64,000 nucleotides of DNA, taken from Micractinium sp. NFX-FRZ. Lineage: Eukaryota; Chlorophyta; Trebouxiophyceae; Chlorellales; Chlorellaceae. Both the position numbers and the translations under genes were made by a program. How positions within the stretch are numbered: position 1 is the first letter of the stretch; each line of letters starts with the position of its first letter. This document shows, in pieces, positions 57,535 to 64,000 of the stretch. The stretch covers positions 123,906 through 187,905 of the forward strand of contig JAPTJF010000067.1 in NCBI GenBank assembly GCA_029339195.1, given 5' to 3'. The notes beneath the pieces are model-generated. The model was not told the DNA's origin. It made no database searches and saw only the letters and a program-made list of their open reading frames with translations.

Positions 57535-60500
57535 TCAGTACGTGTACCGCCACACCTCGCCAGGCGGCGCCGCGATGCCTATTCGAGGTGCCTCCTCATC
57601 GCAGGAGAACACATAAGGTGTTCCTACCCTGTCTAGAGCCATTGCGAAACCCCACGAGGGCGAGTGTGTGCCGAAGCAGGGCTCGCCGACGTACTGCCAC
57701 CCCTCGCCGTCCCACCGCCGGGCGCTCAAGTGGTGGTCGCAGTCCCTAGCAGTGGTCATAAAGACGGGGCGCTGCTCGCTATCTAGCTGCAGGCTCATGT
57801 GCTTGGTGCTACCCTCAGACGCCGGTCCTCTGCATCATCATGGGCACAGGAAGACTTAAAAGTCAGCCAGCCATTCAGCAGGGTGGCTGGTGGGGTTGAA
57901 TTCAGGGCATCCAGCCATTCAGCAGGGTGTTTGCTTGCTTGGCAGGGAGGAGCAGCGGCACAGCGGCTGCCCGGCAGCTGCCGGGCAGGGCTGCCGGGCA
58001 GCTGCCAGGCAGCTAAACTCAGCAGGCACCCTGGCAGCCCTGGCAGCCTCCCCCGGCACGGCAGGCACACATATCCGCCTCTGCCTGCCCCAGCACCACC
58101 TCCGCCCCACCCGCGCCCTGCAGCAACACCATCAGTACCAGCTCTGGTCTGAACCACAACGCCGGCTCCCGCCCCAAGCCTGCACCCCCTGCACCCACCC
58201 GCCCAGATAGCCCCAGGTGCCAGTGTACCAGTCGAAAGTGAACACAGCTGCCTTGTCAGCCTTGGAGGGGTCTTGAAAGGCAACATACGGTGTGGGCGGG
58301 TCGCTGTCTGTGTCCAATGCAAAGGAAAGGTATTCGGCTGAGGAGGGGGAGAAGCCTGCTCGGCCCACCGTTTGATAGGCCGCAGCCTCGGGGTTGAAGC
58401 GCACGACTGCAGGGCAGCGGGAGAGAGAAGGGGGCAGTGGGGTGAGAGGCTGAAGCACGGGATTGCAGGGGGAGGAGGAGGCGAGAGCAGTGCGGCAGGC
58501 GGATGTTGGAAGGTGCAGGAGACAAAGAGTTGCAGGAGGCGAGGGCAAGGGCGGGGCGCGACGTGGGTGCAAGAGGGCGAGGGAGGGAGGCATGCATTGA
58601 GAAGGGGAAGCGTGACTGTCCAGATGCCATTCGGTGCAGCCCCGCTGCTAGGCCGCTGAGACTCTCTGCTCTCGCTAAGGCACTCACCTGTGGCCTTCCA
58701 TGCCACTGGCGACCCAATCCCCCCGCCGTCCACATAAGCCAACCAAGGGTTGTCGTCTCTGTCCAATTTGAGATTGATGAAAAGCACATCCATTTCGCTG
58801 AACCTGAGCGGGCCCACCGCCTGCCACTGCCCCTCATCGTTCAGCAGGTAGACCGAGGCTCGGTTGCGTTTGAGGTTCATCCAATTGGCGTCGGGAATCT
58901 CGTCGCCAAATGCCACGTACGGGACACGGCCTGTTGAGTCAAAACTGATGGAGGGCCATTCCAGCACGCCCTGAGAGAAGCCGGCTGCAGCACAGTGGGG
59001 CAACGCATGGGCGGGAGGGAGGGGGGGAGGGCGGAAGGGAGAAGGGTGAGGTGGGGCGCGAGCCGGCTCCCGGTTGCTGGTGCATGCCCGGCTGAGCAGG
59101 TTGGAGTGCGGCGAACAGAGTGTGCGGGCTGACCAGCTGGCGCCAGCGGGCGGGCGCCGGCAGCGACACGCCCGGCAGTCTGCAGCGGCGCGGGAGGCGG
59201 CGCTTGCTGCATGCCCCCCACACCGCCACCCTCCGCCCCGCCCACCTTTGCCCGCATTCTCCCAGCCGGTGCGGCCTGCATTCAGCCTCCGCACGCTCGC
59301 TTTGCGGTTCACTGTGTCATCTTCGAACAGCACAAATGGCAAATCATCGGCACTCATTGCCATGGTGCAGTACCGCGCTTTGCCTGGCGAGGCCCACTGC
59401 CCGCCCACGGGCTGCCACGCCCACGCATCCTCGCTCCACCGCCGCACAGAGAGGCGGTTGACGTCGCCGATGCTGTCCACAAAAGCGATGTAGGGCTGGT
59501 TTGCTGAGTCGAAGGCAAGGCTGTGGAAGTCGGGCCCCGGGTGAGCATACTCACCCAGCTGCGACCAGAACTGCGGCCGGGAGGCAGCGGTGACGCGGGG
59601 TGCATAGGGTGTGAGAGCAGGAAGGCACTGGTGGGCCACTGGGGGAAGCTTTGTCGGCGCAGCATGGGTTGGGGGCACATGTGGGCTGGTTTTGGAGTTG
59701 TGCTTACCTTGGGAGGCGGGCTGGGGGACGGCGAAGGCGGTGAGGGGCTGGGCGGCGGGGGTGAGGGGCTGGGTGGGGGTGGGGGCGGCGAGGGCGAGGG
59801 CGGTGCGGGTGGTTGAGGGGGAGGGGGAGGTGGAGACGGGGATGGCGGGGGTGGGGAGGGGGAAGGCGGTGGGGGGGGAGGCGGGGATGGCGGGGGCGGT
59901 GAAGGGGACGGGGGAGGCGGTGAGGGGCTGGGTGGCGGCGGCAAAGGGGAGGGCGGTGGCGGAGAGGGGTTTGGCGGGGGTGGTGAGGGGGAAGGCGGGG
60001 GTGGTGAGGGGCTGGGTGGTGGCGGTGAGGGGCTGGGCGGAGGCGGCAAAGGCCTGGGCGGTGGCGGCGAAGGCCTTGGCGGCGGAGGGGGGAGAGTGCT
60101 GGGCGGCGGAGCACACCTACAGCCAAGGCAACACGCAAGCCAGGGGGGGATGATGCACAGGTGAACACAAGGACCGCCCAGGTTTGAAGGCCGCCCACCG
60201 CTGCCTGCCAGGGGGAGCGGAAGCCGACACCAGCAGTGGGCGACAAGGCCAGCTAGGCTGACATGCACGCCTCGCTCACTCACGTCTTGGGCGCAGTGAC
60301 GAGCGCAGAGGCAGCACTGGGCGCGCTCTCCCCTACGCTGTTCCGAGCCACGGCGAAGAACGTGTACTGGGCTGCTGGGAGGGTGCAGGCGTACCCGGCG
60401 CCCTGCCCCACGCGGCCAGCTGCCGCGAGCGTGAAACGCTTCTGCAGGTAGCAGGGGTTGAGCCGGCAGGCGGCATGAGCATCTGAAGTTTAAATTTCCC

Positions 60501-61979
60501 CCCAGCCAGTGTGCAACCTGGCAGCAGGCAATACGTTGACTGCCGGGCTGTGTCCCTACGCCTGCCCACCTGTCCGCCTGCCAGGCTGGCTGCAAGGGCG
60601 CCCGCAATCTCGATGGCGGCGGCATTGAGGGGCGCAGAGTTGCGCCGCCCAAAGGGCACGCCCCGCAGCAGGTAGCCATCGGCAGGCACCGCTGCAGGGG
60701 GCAGGAGAGGGGGGAGGGAAAGGATGCCGGGTGCTCAAACTGACTGTGCATGCAGCCAACAAATCTGCGGGCACACCAAAACAGACACGCCAGGTCAACT
60801 CAGGGCAGCACAATGCCGTGGCAGGGCCGGCACGCCAGCAGCGGACCTGAGCAGGCGGAGGCGGGAGATGGGGGAGCAACCTCCACAACGATTTGCTCTC
60901 TTGTTGTGTAGGCCCGTTGGATTGTGGGTGCACACGGCTTGCTGCAGCACAACAGGTACGCCCAGGAGCGGCATGCGCAGGGCTGGGGTGAGCGGCGGCA
61001 GCATGGGGGACCTTGCACGTTGGCCTGCTTGCGTGCCTGCCTCCCTCCCTACAGTCATGCCAGCCTGCCTGCATCCCGCCCATCCTGCCACCCTGCCGTC
61101 CTGCCTGCCACCCTGCGCCCAGAGCTGCGCTGTCGCACTGCACCGCCCTTGCTGCCCCCTGGCTGGGATGCCTAACTAGCGCTATGTGCTCACCTCTCTG
61201 GGGTGGCCATGGGGAGAGATGCCGTGCTGGTCCTGCCCTCCCCCGCTGCGTTGCGAGCGTAGGCAGTGAATCGGTAGGCCACGCCCGGCCTGCAGCGCGT
61301 CCACATGCCAGCACTCTGTGGTGAGCATGCGGCTGATGTGGATGGCAGGAGCAGCGCCTACTTGGTGCAGTCGAGAAGGATTTTCATGCAGGCACGTCAC
61401 AACCCCGGTGCTCCGTACAGGATTCGCCCTGTTAGGGTGGATGCGGGCCCCGCAAAAAGCTGGCCCCACAAAGTGCGCTGGCACAGCAGCCCAACACCCG
61501 CCTGCCGCACGCCTGCACTGCCGCCTCACTTGTACCGCCCCGCTTTTGTGGGAGCTCCAGGCGTGAATGTGTACAGCCGCCTGCCGCCTGGTGCGGTGCT
61601 GCCTGGGCCGGAAGCAGAGATGGTGGGTGTACCGGCATGAGGTGCCACAGGGGTGCCCACAACACGGAAGGAAAGGGCAGCTGCAAGGCGCGATGGGTGG
61701 GCGGCAGCACTTGTCAGTATCATGTAGTGCAGCCAGGCAATGCCCCGGCGGTTTGATGGCATGTGCAGGGCATGGCTGGGCAGCCACAGCAGCCACATGC
61801 TTGCACAAAGCCGGCCCTGCCGGAGCCGGCCCCACCAACCTGCGCCGCCGTTGCTGCGAGGGGGCGTGATGAGCACACCGACTGTGGTGCGGCTTCGTGA
61901 GACAGTGATGGTGGGGGCGCCAGGACGGCTGCATATATGCAGGCACAGAGTTTGTTCTGGCAGCTGTGAGCAGAAGCGC
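57535..61979 (-). CDS. Extracellular FN3 - Pro-rich - repeat-domain protein (5' end unresolved)
   Basis: Exons in transcript order: (61840-61928 or longer, open back to 61979), 61530-61680, 61194-61289, 60847-60941, 60570-60691, 60284-60441, 59708-60116, 59246-59570, 58688-58984, 58199-58406, 57535-57829; phases join from 61928 to the stop. First part: two fibronectin-III-like units (RPGAPTITVSRSRTTVGVLI ... VAYRFTAYARNAAGEGRTS; CAPTIQRAYTTREQIVVEVA ... YTFFAVARNSVGESAPSAAS). Second: ~110 residues of [10 protein letters not shown], typical of hydroxyproline-rich wall glycoproteins. Third: four or five repeats with cores such as SLAFDSANQPYIAFVD, SISFDSTGRVPYVAFGD and AMALDRVGTPYVFSCD, and VRRW..W..VG motifs, resembling beta-propeller-type repeats. 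Probably wall or matrix protein (inference). No signal peptide found, so upstream exon(s) are missing. Confidence 0.75.
57968..57987. repeat. Perfect 20-bp palindrome in intron
   Basis: tgcccggcagctgccgggca equals its own reverse complement; a second, imperfect version follows at about 57991-58012. Both lie in the last intron of the FN3/Pro-rich gene. Confidence 0.9.
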
Positions 61980-63364
61980 TGCAGGAGGCAGACACGAAGG
62001 ACGGGCAAGCCAGCCAGCAGGGCAGGCGGCGCAAAGAGTTTAGCCAGAAGGGCCCCCCTCACGTGAGTGCTGCTGCCTCAGCTCCACCTCCATCGGCCAA
62101 GCCAATAAAACCTGCAGTGCAGGCCGCGAATTAGAGCTGACTGTGAGCGCTGGGAGCTGAATGCAGGAGAATGGCGGCGGCAGCCCAGCAGGCGGGAGAG
62201 CCGCCGCCAGGAGGCACACCCTGCCGGTAGCTCAGTGTGCACTGGTACGCCTGGCGGCAATGGCAGTAATAATCGGTGCACATGTGTTTACGGCTACCAA
62301 TCGGGCCGAATTGCCGCCAGCGCGACCGGCACAGTCTCGGGCGGAAAGCGGCCGGCCGGAATGCTAGGGCGACCCCCTATTGCACCAAGCGTGCCTGGAT
62401 ATACAAAGATTGCAACAACGAGGAGAGCAACCGTGAGCCGTGCTGGACGCATAGCGTGCAGTTCAAGGCCACAAGCCCCGCGCGCCCATTTAGCCCCGAA
62501 GGGCACAAGTGTACTACACAAACTCCCTACACTTGACGAAGTGGTGCAAAGCAACGAGCTCGTGAATCAGCATGTGCTGCGCCCGCTGGGGGCGGAGCCT
62601 CCGCCACCTGCAACGCCTGGCGGCAGGCACATCCAGCCTGCCTTTCTGGAGTAAACACATACCTGCATTTCAACAATGCTATATCTCATCCTACATTGGC
62701 GGACTGACAGGAGATGACAATTGAGCACACGGGAGAGTGAAGACTCTGGGGCGATCAGAGCAAATGCGGGGGCAGCCTTAAAACGGCAAGCGAACTTGTG
62801 CGGCATTACAAGGACAAACGTTACCGATCAGCGACTGCATCATCTGAATTCTGCGCTCTAGTCGCTCGTATCAGAACAATGATGGATCATTGGCATGCTG
62901 TGCAATGGCATGCATGGGGCCTGGCAGCGGAGAGGAGCGGCCAACGCAGCTGCTGGCCAGCGCAACCAACCCAGCGAGACTGCAAGCCAATTTTACTTAT
63001 TTACGGAAGTATGATTGTGCCAGTATGGATCACAGATCATAGCACGCTGCTCATATGCCCTCACCACGCTCAGAAAAGCGGCCCCGTCTGCTCCCGCTCG
63101 GCAGTGTGGCCGCCAGGTATTCTGGCAGTGGGGCTCACATGGACCGGTTCACTGCCTGGAACCGTGCGCCACTCTCCTCCGCACCGACGATGAATTGCTG
63201 CGACCAAGCCGCTAGGCGGCAGCGCGTGAGGGGTACAGGAGGAAGCTGCGACGAAACACGGCGCGCCAGTTCTCCCCCCGCGTTGCGGGCGCTCGCACCT
63301 TTATACTGTGATAGAGAGGACTGCACATCAATTGCAAACAGCAGCAAGCGACGCAGCGACCAAT
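61980..63364. other. Region upstream of FN3/Pro-rich gene and of the last gene
   Basis: About 1.4 kb between divergent genes. It should contain the missing 5' exon(s) of the FN3/Pro-rich gene. On the plus strand 62235-62654 is open without an ATG start and contains CTGTPGGNGSNNRCTC, EGF-like in look but unsupported. A TATA-like ttatac lies at 63301, about 60 nt before the 63365 ATG. Confidence 0.4.
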
Positions 63365-63454
63365 ATGCGGGCCCTTGCCGCCGGCGCCTTGCTCCTGTGT
63401 TGTTTGGGGCTGGCGGTGGCAGCCCCATCCGACGCGCCCCCAAGCAACTACCAG
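63365..63454 (+). CDS. Signal-peptide exon of a secreted protein (continues beyond window)
   Basis: ATG 63365 opens 30 codons with a clean signal peptide (MRALAAGALLLCCLGLAVAA, then PSDAPPSNYQ) and ends at a cag|gtgcag donor in phase 0. Later exons are not settled: the stretch 63639-63697 is open in one frame between an acceptor and a gtgagc donor but does not match this phase. The product is unknown beyond being secreted. Confidence 0.55.
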
Positions 63455-64000
63455 GTGCAGCGGTCAAGGCATTGGGGATCGGCTCAGCGACCGCGCGCAC
63501 AGCTGCAGGCACCTTCCCGCCGTCGCTGTCGCCGGGCTGGCCTGGCACTCGTGCTCACCCTCCTCTTCTGGCGCCTCCTGTCCTGTGCAGGGGCGTTTTG
63601 CTTGTGACTCAGGCGTAGCAGTTTTTTAGCCAGCATCGCTTGATGAGCTCCCCAGCCTGGTCGCGTCGGCATCCAGCGTGAGGGCCACCGGCTTTGGTGA
63701 GCGTCAGTGGGCAGGGCATTGGACTAGAGCATGGGCCGCCTCGCCTCCCCATTCACTCACTGCACCTCTTGATACCTTCACTTGGCCTTGGCTTCCACTT
63801 GCCAGTTGAACGGGCTTGCGCTGCACCCAGTCAGCACGAGCGGTTGCGGCTAGCAGACCACCATGCTCCATTCCCCCCACACTCTGCACCCCTCTTCCCC
63901 CGCCCCTCCCCTGCAGGCGGCAGTTGAGGGGTACCATCTTGCCATGTGATGAGAGACCCCAGGGTGTACAACAGATGAGCACTGCCACTGATGAGTGGTG
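63455..64000. other. Intron/exon sequence of the last gene, unresolved
   Basis: Probably the first intron(s) of the gene starting at 63365. Acceptor-like sites near 63915 (ctgcag) and 63638 (gccag) are present, but no continuation could be chosen without downstream sequence. Confidence 0.35.

Noticed and set aside
57795..60116. 773-codon minus-strand open frame
   Set aside because: It reads through several introns of the FN3/Pro-rich gene. Exon pieces within it are real, but splice sites and phase show it is not one continuous coding sequence.
62235..62654. Plus-strand frame with EGF-like CTGTPGGNGSNNRCTC
   Set aside because: No ATG, no disulphide pattern beyond three Cys, no splice-supported neighbours; kept only as a note.

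Overview
The window reads as nuclear DNA of a unicellular green alga, most likely a trebouxiophyte of the Chlorella/Micractinium type. That placement is inferred. The evidence is very high GC, 15 closely packed genes, almost all split by short introns (about 80-400 nt, nearly all GT..YAG with CAG acceptors), plastid or mitochondrial presequences, TGTAA elements downstream of several stops, and a wall-type gene repertoire: a CE4 deacetylase, a secreted Cys-rich protein and a Pro-rich chimeric glycoprotein. There are no bacterial operons, rRNA genes, convincing tRNAs or CRISPR. I reconstructed exons by hand from splice sites, phase continuity and family conservation. Every gene given with complete exon coordinates has consistent phases throughout.

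Layout, left to right: MYND-finger protein (+, 5' end outside, to 2372); carotenoid cleavage dioxygenase (-, 2874-7937); LarB/CpmA-like AIR-carboxylase-fold protein (-, 9160-10844), divergent from ABCF4-type ABC ATPase (+, 11218-19620); secreted polysaccharide/chitin deacetylase-like protein (+, 20173-25041); secreted Cys-rich modular protein (+, 26254-30127); small YAR1-like ankyrin protein (+, 31150-32945); GAF-PAS-TKL protein kinase with an acylation-type N-terminus (-, 34235-43478); three unidentified proteins, two with clear membrane segments (+ 44245-45916, - 46511-47935, + 48281-49646); MnmG/MTO1 tRNA-modification enzyme (-, 50124-55143); a 105-residue membrane protein of MLRQ/B12D type (-, 55802-57030); an FN3 - Pro-rich - repeat-domain extracellular protein (-, 57535 to about 61979, 5' end open); and the first exon of a secreted protein (+, 63365 onward).

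These genes do not form one pathway. Loosely grouped, they cover plastid metabolism (CCD, LarB-like), translation (ABCF4, YAR1-like, MTO1), cell wall or secretion (deacetylase, Cys-rich protein, FN3/Pro-rich protein, last gene) and signalling (GAF-PAS-TKL kinase).

The most unusual signal lies in the introns, not in a gene. In at least five genes the introns contain one to three decayed copies of the adjacent exon edge together with its splice site ('exon-edge echoes'), spaced about 60-120 nt apart. The working splice site is always the outermost copy, so the echoes remain intronic. Other points of interest are two secretory genes that both begin with a 67-nt signal-peptide exon plus an 11-nt microexon, several GC-AG introns supported by phase, a LarB with Ser where bacterial LarB has a key Cys, and a CE4 protein with Gly in place of the usual metal-binding Asp.
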